In this document: piece after piece, positions 1 through 5,334 of the stretch
How the letters are laid out: every line of letters begins with the position of its first letter
Numbering within the stretch: the first letter of the stretch is position 1
Assembly: GCA_007120055.1 (NCBI GenBank)
Contig: SKOL01000062.1
Coordinates: 1 to 5,635, forward strand
Direction: 5' to 3'
DNA: 5,635 bases
From: Anaerobacillus sp.
GTDB lineage: Bacteria > Bacillota > Bacilli > Bacillales_H > Anaerobacillaceae
Translations under genes and position numbers: made by a program
The notes under the pieces: model-generated
Database searches by the model: none
Told to the model about the DNA's origin: nothing
The model's input: only the letters and a program-made list of their open reading frames with translations

Positions 1-367
1 TCAAATCCGGCAAAGGATTGTTTTCACCCTCTAACTCTCTTAATAACGATGCATCTCCCATCGTTTTGGCGAAGTCCGTTAAACCCTCTTCCTTAGAAAC
101 GAATGTATGACTGACGACCCCGTCTAGATTATCAAGCCTGTCCTCAACATCTGCTTCATGAACTCCTTCGTTCAGAAAAACACTAACTTCAACATTTGAC
201 CCAACATTATGTATAAACTGATTGACATTGACAGTCACCAATAGAAATCCACCTAAAATAACTAACGAAATAGCAATCAAGCCTGAAGTGATTACCGCAA
301 GCCATGAATTTCTAAAGAGAGCCTGGATACTTTGACGCATGCAATATAAAAAAGCATACCTACTCAT
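1..367 (-). CDS. ftsX: Cell division protein FtsX, N-terminal part (cut by window edge)
   Basis: FtsX is the membrane subunit of the FtsE-FtsX complex. It resembles an ABC transporter but transmits ATP hydrolysis by FtsE to peptidoglycan hydrolases outside the cell; in Bacillus subtilis it activates the endopeptidase CwlO. Seen here: 122 codons from the start. They comprise a short basic cytoplasmic lead (residues 1-20), one strong membrane segment (about 22-46, ITSGLIAISLVILGGFLLV) and the start of the extracellular loop (about 47 onward, with VEVSVFLNEGVHEADV and a later ENNPLPDL). This follows the order in Bacillus FtsX; the remaining membrane segments lie beyond base 1. The ATG at 367-365 is preceded by AAAGGGGG (383-376) at 8-base spacing and overlaps the end of ftsE by 8 bases, implying translational coupling. 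An internal ATG at codon 10 is possible but has no comparable ribosome site. Confidence 0.93.
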   Translation of the reverse strand, partial: MSRYAFLYCMRQSIQALFRNSWLAVITSGLIAISLVILGGFLLVTVNVNQFIHNVGSNVEVSVFLNEGVHEADVEDRLDNLDGVVSHTFVSKEEGLTDFAKTMGDASLLRELEGENNPLPDL

Positions 368-1043
368 GAGTATAGCCCCCTTTCTCGTCTCGCTTTAACT
401 TACCGCCCTCTAGTTTGACTACACGCTTTTGCATAAGATCGACAAGGTCCCAAGCATGGGTCGCTATGACAACCGTTGTTCCTTCTTGATTAATTTTTTC
501 AAACAGCTGCATGATCTGCAGCGCATTATCACGATCTAGGTTTCCTGTAGGTTCATCTGCTAAAATTAAAACTGGATCCTTGACGATCGCTCGGGCGATA
601 CCTACCCTCTGTTGCTGCCCCCCAGAGAGTTCACTTGGGAATGCACTTGCTCTATCAGCAAGCCCGACCTTCTCCAAAGCCTCAGACACCTTTCTCTTAA
701 TCTCTTTCGGCGAACGTCCCATCACTTCTAAAGCAAAGGCCACATTCTCAAACACCGTTTTCTGCTTTAACAGCTTATAATCCTGGAATACCATGCCAAT
801 CTGCCGGCGATGCTCTAAAAGCTCTTTTTTTCTGTAGGTTGCAATATCCTTGTTTTCAAAATAAATGTTACCTTTTGTCGGTAATTGCTCCCGGAACATC
901 AATTTTATCAATGTACTTTTACCAGCACCGCTGGCACCTACTAAGAAAATAAACTCACCTCGATCAAGGTGTAAAGACATTTCTTCTAATGACAATTCAT
1001 TACTGCCATTGTATAACTTACTTACCTTATTAATTTCAATCAA
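360..1043 (-). CDS. ftsE: Cell division ATP-binding protein FtsE
   Basis: FtsE is the cytoplasmic ATPase partner of FtsX and powers activation of wall hydrolases during growth and division; in B. subtilis the pair also affects timely entry into sporulation. All ABC ATPase motifs are intact in 227 residues, the normal family length: Walker [10 protein letters not shown] (36-44), Q-loop in MVFQD (Q87), signature LSGGQQQR (139-146), Walker [10 protein letters not shown] (158-166), D-loop NLD (168-170) and the switch histidine in ATHAWDL (H196). The FtsE-type sequence [10 protein letters not shown] and the adjoining ftsX separate it from LolD/MacB-type ATPases. The start is TTG (1043-1041). It is chosen because GGAGAGGAG (1060-1052) lies 8 bases upstream and [11 protein letters not shown] is the expected family N-terminus. 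It forms an operon with ftsX. The gene upstream is divergent, so the promoter must lie in the 253-base gap, where I see no convincing one. Confidence 0.97.
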   Translation of the reverse strand: MIEINKVSKLYNGSNELSLEEMSLHLDRGEFIFLVGASGAGKSTLIKLMFREQLPTKGNIYFENKDIATYRKKELLEHRRQIGMVFQDYKLLKQKTVFENVAFALEVMGRSPKEIKRKVSEALEKVGLADRASAFPSELSGGQQQRVGIARAIVKDPVLILADEPTGNLDRDNALQIMQLFEKINQEGTTVVIATHAWDLVDLMQKRVVKLEGGKLKRDEKGGYTHE

Positions 1044-1086
1044 TACTGTTACTCCTCTCCAACTAAACCTATATCAAATAAACAAA

Positions 1087-1093
1087 TTCGACA
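1087..1093 (-). promoter_or_regulatory. Possible Spo0A box upstream of ftsE
   Basis: The minus strand reads TGTCGAA (plus strand TTCGACA), an exact match to the core Spo0A-binding heptamer, 44 bases upstream of the ftsE start. Spo0A is the master regulator of sporulation in Bacillaceae, and FtsEX has been linked to sporulation initiation in B. subtilis. Only one seven-base match is seen, so chance occurrence is quite possible and no paired box is obvious. Confidence 0.2.
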
Positions 1094-1141
1094 TATTTCC
1101 ATATATTCCTTCAAATATTTAACTTTCCTACATATCGTATT

Positions 1142-1186
1142 AGACACAACGGTCGGATAGATAAAGTACTTTGTTGTGCCTTTTTT
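1142..1186 (+). terminator. Weak terminator-like inverted repeat in the ftsE / kinase gap
   Basis: GACACAAC (1143-1150) can pair with GTTGTGCC (1173-1180), six base pairs plus an outer G-C after one mismatch, and the right arm is followed by TTTTTT. The 22-base loop is long, and no plus-strand gene ends upstream, because ftsE starts here on the other strand. It could stop stray transcription entering the kinase gene, be a relic of a lost gene, or be chance. Confidence 0.25.
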
Positions 1187-1233
1187 CTCGCAAAACTTCC
1201 GATTGAATGCTCCCTAGCAGTACCGTCGCCTTG

Positions 1234-1262
1234 TTCACAATATGAATCTATTATGTTAATAT
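1234..1262 (+). promoter_or_regulatory. Possible sigma-A promoter of the HipA-like kinase gene
   Basis: TTCACA (1234-1239) and TAATAT (1257-1262) are separated by 17 bases and lie about 35 bases before the start codon. Each matches the sigma-A consensus at four of six positions. The region is so AT-rich that other -10-like words (for example TATTAT at 1249-1254) exist, so the choice is uncertain. Confidence 0.3.
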
Positions 1263-1296
1263 TATATTGTTAAATCTATCGTGAGGTGCTGTAAAG

Positions 1297-2208
1297 ATGA
1301 ATTTTATAAAAGATTTGTTATTTATGAAATACATTAAAAAACCTAATATAAATTTTTTGTTGAAATATAAAGACGAACTAGCAGACCAAAAAGGGAACGA
1401 CCAGAGGAATAGAATCATTTCTTTTAAAGGTAAATATTGGTATGTGAAAACTATTAATGACAACAGTAAAAAGAAAAATTTTGATTTATTAAGTTATAAA
1501 TTAGGTAAAGGATGGTTAAACACCCCTGAAGTTATGCTACTAACTGATAGTCAAAGACGTATTTTATCAAAAAAGCTATTCGGTGAAGAAGAAAATATTT
1601 ATTTAATAAGACTTGCACAAGATTATTCAGCGAAAGACCTCCCGATAAAAAATTTTACTGAAGCTATAGCTAGTGAAATTGTTTTTTCTATATGGATAAT
1701 GCGTAGAGATGCTCATAACTCAAACAGAACTATTATAAATGGAAAAATACCGATATTTTTTGACATGGAAGTAGGGTTTAGGCGTTTAGACAAAAAAAAT
1801 GAAGTTATGTACGATAGATTTTTTCAAGGTGGGAAAGATCACGGCTATGTTGCCAATTGGAGACTTTATTATCTCAACGGACTTGATCATATTCATATTA
1901 AGAAATTAAGAGAAATGGAGTTTAATAAACCACTAACATTACATCCAATAGAAAGTACCGAAAAGTTTTGGAGGTCTGTAGAATTTTTTAGAAATAAAAT
2001 AGAAAATTTCAGTAACGACCATTTAATGGAACTAGTTTATCAATCAGGACTTGATGGAGATACTGCTTTGAAAGTCCATCAAAGATTAATATACTCTAAA
2101 AATAGATTAGGTGAATCTATAAATCATATAAAACCAATACTGGAATCTCCATCTAATAATAACGAAAAACTAGAAAAACAGAACTCTTTACTACAAGGTG
2201 TTCACTAA
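1297..2208 (+). CDS. Predicted HipA-like (PI3/4-kinase fold) protein kinase
   Basis: This 303-residue soluble protein is probably an ATP-dependent kinase of the HipA/PI3-4K-like fold; its substrate is unknown. Visible motifs: a candidate ATP-binding lysine in KGKYWYVKT (K51); FDLLSYKLGKGWLNTPEV (62-79), which resembles the segment joining the kinase lobes in HipA-like proteins; a catalytic-loop-like RRDAHNSN (D138, H140, N143), comparable with HipA's NTDDHxxN; and a metal-binding FFDMEVGF (D156), 18 residues later, in place of DFG. The C-terminal 130 residues are helical and charged, ending in a polar tail. The ATG at 1297 has GAGGTG (1283-1288) 8 bases upstream; the next ATG (1324) has none. 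It stands alone, with no HipB-like DNA-binding partner beside it, so it is not an ordinary hipBA toxin-antitoxin pair. Its base composition is clearly more AT-rich than ftsE, suggesting acquisition by transfer. Fold assignment is by motif only. Confidence 0.6.
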   Translation: MNFIKDLLFMKYIKKPNINFLLKYKDELADQKGNDQRNRIISFKGKYWYVKTINDNSKKKNFDLLSYKLGKGWLNTPEVMLLTDSQRRILSKKLFGEEENIYLIRLAQDYSAKDLPIKNFTEAIASEIVFSIWIMRRDAHNSNRTIINGKIPIFFDMEVGFRRLDKKNEVMYDRFFQGGKDHGYVANWRLYYLNGLDHIHIKKLREMEFNKPLTLHPIESTEKFWRSVEFFRNKIENFSNDHLMELVYQSGLDGDTALKVHQRLIYSKNRLGESINHIKPILESPSNNNEKLEKQNSLLQGVH

Positions 2209-2238
2209 TTCGCCCGAATATAGAAACTGTTTATCAAT

Positions 2239-2316
2239 AAATTAGGAAATCTGTTTTCCAAGAAATAGCTACCTTCTCAGAGTGGGTAGCTATTTCTTGG
2301 AAAGTCCTAATTTTTG
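2239..2316 (+). terminator. Strong rho-independent terminator of the kinase gene
   Basis: A perfect 19-base-pair stem is formed by TTTCCAAGAAATAGCTACC (2255-2273) and its complement at 2285-2303, with an 11-base loop. It is extended outward by AAATTAGGA (2239-2247) pairing with TCCTAATTT (2305-2313), and runs into a T-tract (2310-2315). It lies about 45 bases after the kinase stop codon. On the minus strand the hairpin also forms but lacks a good T-tract. Confidence 0.85.
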
Positions 2317-2501
2317 ATTTATAAAGTGTGGGCACATGTTAGTAAATCTACTTTTATATATTAATTAGGATATAAAAGATCATGACTTGATTTTTTGACC
2401 TTTAAGTTCATGTTTTTTTAAAATCATTGTATTTAGTTTTTTGCAATTTAACGCATTGACGGTCAGGCCCCTAATTAAGTCTAAGACTTTAGGAATGAAA
2501 C
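2317..2501. other. AT-rich intergenic stretch without a recognisable gene
   Basis: Between the kinase terminator and repeat copy 1 there is no credible reading frame on either strand. The stretch holds an AT-only-flanked hairpin, AAAAGATCA (2375-2383) with TGATTTTTT following, and a small palindrome, AAGTCTAAGACTT (2477-2489), enclosed by CCTA/TAGG. I assign no function to either. The whole gap between the two convergent genes is 334 bases. Confidence 0.5.
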
Positions 2502-2532
2502 AATAAGTTAATAAGTTAAGTGCCTGGCACCA
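2502..2532 (+). repeat. 31-base palindromic repeat, copy 1 (REP-like)
   Basis: Two TAAGTTAA octamers (2504-2511, 2512-2519) are followed by AGTGCCTGGCACCA, whose core GTGCC-T-GGCAC is a perfect odd-centred palindrome. It is identical to copy 3 and differs from copy 2 only in the central base. Beyond it, CCATAGCT-AAT-AGCTATGG (2530-2548) forms another small hairpin, and GGCACCAT recurs at 2547-2554, inside the end of the neighbouring gene. Short elements of this kind are common in Bacillaceae intergenic DNA. REP-like families are often mobilised by Y1-type (RAYT) transposases, but none is encoded here. Confidence 0.85.
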
Positions 2533-2542
2533 TAGCTAATAG

Positions 2543-4318
2543 CTATGGCACCATGGCTAGCACGGTGGCATCTACCATCAATGTTGCTACCCATAATCCT
2601 TTTCTACTTTTCTCAATTTCTAGTGTGTAAAGGTCATTTACGCACAGTTGATTATTATAGGATGGCTCATATACTTTTCGATTTAGTACTTCATATGCTT
2701 CTTCTTTGGTTGGGATATAGATGGTTTCTTTAGGCAGGACCATGTCACTTATATCTGGCTTTTGTTCAATGTAGATTTCCTTATGTTTTTGTGGCTCCAG
2801 GATCATGTTTCTTATCCATTCTTTTTCCAACTCTTCCATTGCTTCCATCGCGTCAGCTTCTGTCGGTATATTGATAGTTTGCCTTTTAGCAACTGCCTTT
2901 TCTACTATGGGTCTAAAAAATTCAAGGGCTACCTCAACTTTATTTTCACTTTTATACATTTTAAGAGAAGCCCTTGTATATGATTTGTTGTATTTTCCTA
3001 GTTCATTATTGAACTCCTTTGTGCCATTCACCTTAGATTCTATCGGAGCAATCCACGTTTTAATCCTTTCTAACTCGCGGTTTGTCAGTAAATATTCTTC
3101 TTGAAGGAGGTGCAGACAATAATCGAAATAGTTTTTGGATTCCTTTATTCTAGCTTGGTCATTGGTGATTACTTGATTGAGGAATAATCTAATCACAAAC
3201 CTTCCTATTTCACTTCCAATCCACTGACCAACGAAACCACCAACATGCTCTCCTGCTTTTCCAATAGCTTTACTTTTTCCCCTTAAGACACCTAACCCCG
3301 GTATAGTACTACTTATGTAATTAGTAATAGCAATTGCAGTTACATAACCTACTTTTTTCCCTACACGCTTACCAATATTTCCTGAAATAGCAACAAACGC
3401 ATTTTCCACGATATTTGCAGAAAGTTGTGTACCAGTTACATCCCCTTTATATAGTTTATATCCGTCTACAGTTGTTTTCACAGCGAGTTCTGCTAAGAAG
3501 ATTATGCTTTCTGTCGCTAGCTCATTTTTAAACCTATCTGACGTTTGCCCTTTTTCTTTGAGCCAATCCAACTTATCTTCTCCAATAAAATCAATTGTTT
3601 TGTCCACTATAGGTCTTACTTTCTGAGGAGCACCGTATCTCCTTAATTGTAAATTAATGGTTGACATAACCACAGCTGAGCCAGATGCCTTCCCACCCGC
3701 AACTACAGCATGTTTTAATGCTTCCTTTTGAGATTTACCCTCCCAAATATCCGTTGCATAGGTCAAAAGAGCAGATATACCAAACACGGGTAAACCTACA
3801 TAAACAAAGGATTCCAACGCATCCCATGTAAAGCCTTCGATTGTATTTTCACAGACCTTTTTGGCCGTTTCATAGGAAACTGGACCTTTTAGAATAATCT
3901 CATCAACTTCACTTTCATCTATCCCAACGACAGTACCTTTACGAATTCGGTTTTTTAAATTGTTTTTCACTTCTTCATATCTTTCTGGTGGAACTTCTAT
4001 AAATTGTTCTTTGTATTTAATCTCATTGTTTTCAATAATTTCACTAACTAGTTTACTTGTATCATTATAGTATTTAACCTGAATCATTCTTCCATTTGAT
4101 ACTCTATCATGACCACTAGCTACATTATCGCGACCAACAACTCTTGCCCACTTAAAGTTAAATAAATCGTATAATGTGTTCATTTCTTCAGCTGCTTCGC
4201 CATGCCTTTGAGGAACTCTATTCATAAAGGACCGATTTTGCACCCGCTCTACGATAAACTCTTTTCCATACTCATACCCTTGTCTTTCAATCTTTGATTG
4301 CGGAAGTGTTATGTTCAT
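2543..4318 (-). CDS. Nuclease-like, glycine-zipper membrane protein under riboswitch control
   Basis: This 591-residue protein has no established function that I recognise. Residues about 39-82 carry HGEAAEE, then VVGRDN, then HDRVSNGRMIQVKYY. E41/E44, D71 and Q80-x-K82 fit the spacing of a PD-(D/E)XK nuclease core. From memory, a similar HGxxAE...DR...IQ(T/V)KY head occurs in a widespread uncharacterised family with the same hydrophobic middle. Residues about 171-190, 270-285 and 325-345 are hydrophobic. Glycine zippers lie at G316/320/324 and at G356/360/364/368/372, the GxxxG spacing typical of membrane-packing or pore-forming helices. The tail (about 395-560) is helical and holds two related stretches, INIPTEADAMEAM (482-494) and IYIPTKEEAYEVL (533-545). 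There is no signal peptide. The ATG at 4318-4316 has AAGGGG (4330-4325) six bases upstream. It is transcribed alone from a leader with a GEMM-I riboswitch. Its last codons run into repeat copy 1. It could be a toxin, a defence effector or a membrane-bound nuclease; all of these are inference. Confidence 0.75.
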   Translation of the reverse strand: MNITLPQSKIERQGYEYGKEFIVERVQNRSFMNRVPQRHGEAAEEMNTLYDLFNFKWARVVGRDNVASGHDRVSNGRMIQVKYYNDTSKLVSEIIENNEIKYKEQFIEVPPERYEEVKNNLKNRIRKGTVVGIDESEVDEIILKGPVSYETAKKVCENTIEGFTWDALESFVYVGLPVFGISALLTYATDIWEGKSQKEALKHAVVAGGKASGSAVVMSTINLQLRRYGAPQKVRPIVDKTIDFIGEDKLDWLKEKGQTSDRFKNELATESIIFLAELAVKTTVDGYKLYKGDVTGTQLSANIVENAFVAISGNIGKRVGKKVGYVTAIAITNYISSTIPGLGVLRGKSKAIGKAGEHVGGFVGQWIGSEIGRFVIRLFLNQVITNDQARIKESKNYFDYCLHLLQEEYLLTNRELERIKTWIAPIESKVNGTKEFNNELGKYNKSYTRASLKMYKSENKVEVALEFFRPIVEKAVAKRQTINIPTEADAMEAMEELEKEWIRNMILEPQKHKEIYIEQKPDISDMVLPKETIYIPTKEEAYEVLNRKVYEPSYNNQLCVNDLYTLEIEKSRKGLWVATLMVDATVLAMVP

Positions 4319-4415
4319 ACTTTTCCCCTTATATGCTTCTTGTCTCTTACTACTTTTTTAAAATTCGGTTTTATTTTCACCAATACACTCAAAACGGCAC
4401 GATAGTCCTATCTTC

Positions 4416-4460
4416 AAAAATAAAAAAAGCAGATATGCTAAGAAATCAGATATCCACCTT
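4416..4460 (-). terminator. Riboswitch expression platform: intrinsic terminator
   Basis: On the minus strand AAGGTGGATATCTGA (4460-4446) pairs with TTAG-C-ATATCTGCTTT (4441-4426) around a TTTC loop. This gives about 15 pairs including a few G-T wobbles and one bulged C (4437), followed by TTTTATTTTT (4425-4416). It lies between the aptamer and the start codon, about 100 bases ahead of the gene, so it acts as an attenuator rather than a gene end. An alternative hairpin uses its left arm: AAGAAAC-T-GATAT (4473-4461) with ATATC-TGA-TTTCTT (4453-4440). The two structures exclude each other. Confidence 0.8.
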
Positions 4461-4470
4461 ATATCAGTTT

Positions 4471-4559
4471 CTTTCGGCAACCCGGCTACCTTTGGTTATC
4501 CTTTAGGCCCGTGGCTTTGCGTCCTTACTTTTCAATAAGTTTGCTAGTATCGTTAAACT
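4471..4559 (-). promoter_or_regulatory. GEMM-I (cyclic di-GMP class I) riboswitch aptamer
   Basis: The minus strand shows the conserved core of the GEMM-I aptamer in order. AGCAAAC (4545-4539) comes first. A stem CTTATT/AGTAAG follows, capped by a GAAA tetraloop (4539-4524), as expected for the tetraloop that docks on the second helix. Then come GGACGCAAAGCC (4524-4513), containing the ligand-stacking adenosine; CGGGCCTAA; and GGTAGCCGGGTTGCCG (4490-4475). The aptamer lies in the leader of the 591-residue gene, downstream of a sigma-A-like promoter and upstream of a terminator, so it should control that gene's transcription. The closing helix P1 is weak; AGTTT (4559-4555) with AAACT (4470-4466) is a candidate. 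The position equivalent to Vc2 G20 appears to be A (4545), so the ligand may be 3',3'-cGAMP rather than, or as well as, c-di-GMP. Confidence 0.88.
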
Positions 4560-4594
4560 ATTTCCAGAATTATATATGAAAATTATACTATTAC

Positions 4595-4623
4595 TTTATA
4601 TATATGGCATTACTTAATTTCAA
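4595..4623 (-). promoter_or_regulatory. Sigma-A-type promoter of the riboswitch-controlled gene
   Basis: On the minus strand TTGAAA (4623-4618) and TATAAA (4600-4595) are separated by 17 bases, each matching the sigma-A consensus at five of six positions. Transcription would start near 4588, just ahead of the aptamer, giving a leader of about 270 bases. An overlapping alternative, ATGCCA (4610-4605) with a perfect TATAAT (4587-4582) at 17 bases, is also possible. Confidence 0.6.
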
Positions 4624-4662
4624 TCACGTTGGAAAAAACTACAATTTGTTCCCTCTAAGTGA

Positions 4663-4693
4663 AATAAGTTAATAAGTTAAGTGCCAGGCACCA
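4663..4693 (+). repeat. 31-base palindromic repeat, copy 2 (REP-like)
   Basis: It has the same structure and orientation as the copy at 2502: two TAAGTTAA octamers (4665-4680), then AGTGCCAGGCACCA. The only difference is A instead of T at the palindrome centre. It lies 40 bases behind the -35 box of the riboswitch-controlled gene and 82 bases ahead of the 128-residue gene, so it separates the two divergent units. Confidence 0.85.
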
Positions 4694-4775
4694 TTCTTCC
4701 GGGAGGGCACACAATGACAACCTAAGCTGAATATATTGAATGAAAGCCTAATAACTGTAACGGAGGGGATGGATA

Positions 4776-5162
4776 TTGGAACTATTTCTAACTGTCAGGA
4801 ATATCCGAATATCGCTTAGTGAGTTAGAAAATAAAGTTCGGGAAAATAATTATTCTAGTAAAATATTAAGAGAATTTTACCTCCACTTACTCGATACATT
4901 GATCGAGATCGCAAGATTAATAGTCAAACAGGAAGAAAATGAACCTTTGCTTGCTATGTTGAAAAACAAAATGAACCGGTTTAATGCCTTACTCAGTGGT
5001 TTTTCTAATGATGACACGAAGGCGATCGAGAAAATCGTTATTCAATTACTGCACATCATTAAAGAAGTAACTGACGTGGCTAATAAAGCGAAAATCAATG
5101 AACCTTTATTTGCTATGCTAAATGATGCCATGGACCATGCTAAATACATGCTTAAAGTATAA
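4776..5162 (+). CDS. Small helical protein with two related halves, function unknown
   Basis: I do not recognise this 128-residue protein. It has no signal peptide, membrane segment or cysteine, and is predicted almost wholly helical. It contains an internal duplication with a 53-residue period: HLLDTLIEIARLIV...NEPLLAMLKNKM (37-66) matches QLLHIIKEVTDVA...NEPLFAMLNDAM (90-119). NEPL(L/F)AML is the best-kept part, so it probably folds as two similar helical hairpins. The start is TTG (4776-4778), chosen because GGAGGGG (4762-4768) lies 7 bases upstream. An ATG at 4769 is too close to that site and opens only a 16-codon frame. I see no convincing promoter in the 82 bases after repeat copy 2. 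A terminator follows immediately, so it is a single-gene unit, bracketed by repeat copies 2 and 3. A structural or adaptor role is possible but unsupported. Confidence 0.7.
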   Translation: MELFLTVRNIRISLSELENKVRENNYSSKILREFYLHLLDTLIEIARLIVKQEENEPLLAMLKNKMNRFNALLSGFSNDDTKAIEKIVIQLLHIIKEVTDVANKAKINEPLFAMLNDAMDHAKYMLKV

Positions 5163-5164
5163 AT

Positions 5165-5208
5165 AGAGCCACAATCATTTCTTTACATAATGATTGTGGC
5201 TCTTTTAT
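5165..5208 (+). terminator. Rho-independent terminator after the 128-residue gene
   Basis: A perfect 15-base-pair stem is formed by AGAGCCACAATCATT (5165-5179) and AATGATTGTGGCTCT (5189-5203), with a 9-base loop, followed by TTTTAT. It begins three bases after the stop codon, which supports the gene call at 4776-5162. Confidence 0.9.
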
Positions 5209-5246
5209 CTGCTGAGATTTACTGACCATCCTCCTATTGGAGATGA

Positions 5247-5286
5247 AAAGCCGTCCTGATGAAAGTTTTCTCTCATCAGGACAGCT
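5247..5286 (-). terminator. Rho-independent terminator of the symporter gene
   Basis: GTCCTGATGA (5253-5262) pairs with TCATCAGGAC (5273-5282). The stem is extended by AGC/GCT beyond one mismatch, with a 10-base loop. On the minus strand the hairpin runs into TTTT (5250-5247), whereas on the plus strand no T-tract follows, so it most likely ends the minus-strand symporter transcript. It stands back to back with the terminator at 5165. Confidence 0.65.
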
Positions 5287-5289
5287 TCG

Positions 5290-5334
5290 TAAGTCAATAA
5301 GTCAATAAGTTAATAAGTTAAGTGCCTGGCACCA
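5290..5334 (+). repeat. Palindromic repeat, copy 3, with four octamers
   Basis: The 31-base unit (5304-5334) is identical to the copy at 2502. Here the octamer run is longer: TAAGTCAA twice (5290-5305), then TAAGTTAA twice (5306-5321), before the palindrome AGTGCCTGGCACCA. It lies between the symporter's stop codon and its terminator, in the same orientation as the other two copies. Confidence 0.85.

Noticed and set aside
511..1122. Plus-strand frames across ftsE
   Set aside because: They are antisense to an unmistakable FtsE and contain low-complexity residue runs typical of shadow frames.
1251..1463. Minus-strand 70-codon frame over the start of the kinase gene
   Set aside because: It is hydrophobic because it reads the complement of AT-rich coding DNA; there is no ribosome site and it overlaps the kinase start.
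2375..2396. AT-rich hairpin AAAAGATCA...TGATTTTTT as a terminator
   Set aside because: The stem is nearly all A-T and no gene ends next to it; the strong terminator upstream already closes the kinase gene.
2545..3104. Plus-strand frames of 62-99 codons inside the 591-residue gene
   Set aside because: They are antisense shadows of a well-supported minus-strand gene, mutually overlapping, and lack ribosome sites or family-like sequence.
1297..4318. The kinase and the 591-residue gene as one two-gene operon or toxin-antitoxin pair
   Set aside because: They are convergent, separated by 334 bases, a strong terminator and a repeat, and each has its own regulatory signals.
4294..4506. Plus-strand 70-codon frame over the leader of the 591-residue gene
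   Set aside because: It runs antisense through the riboswitch aptamer and terminator, has no ribosome site, and its sequence is explained by the RNA structure.
2502..5334. The three repeats as a CRISPR array
   Set aside because: Copies are 600-2100 bases apart with genes between them, and no regular spacers or cas genes are present.
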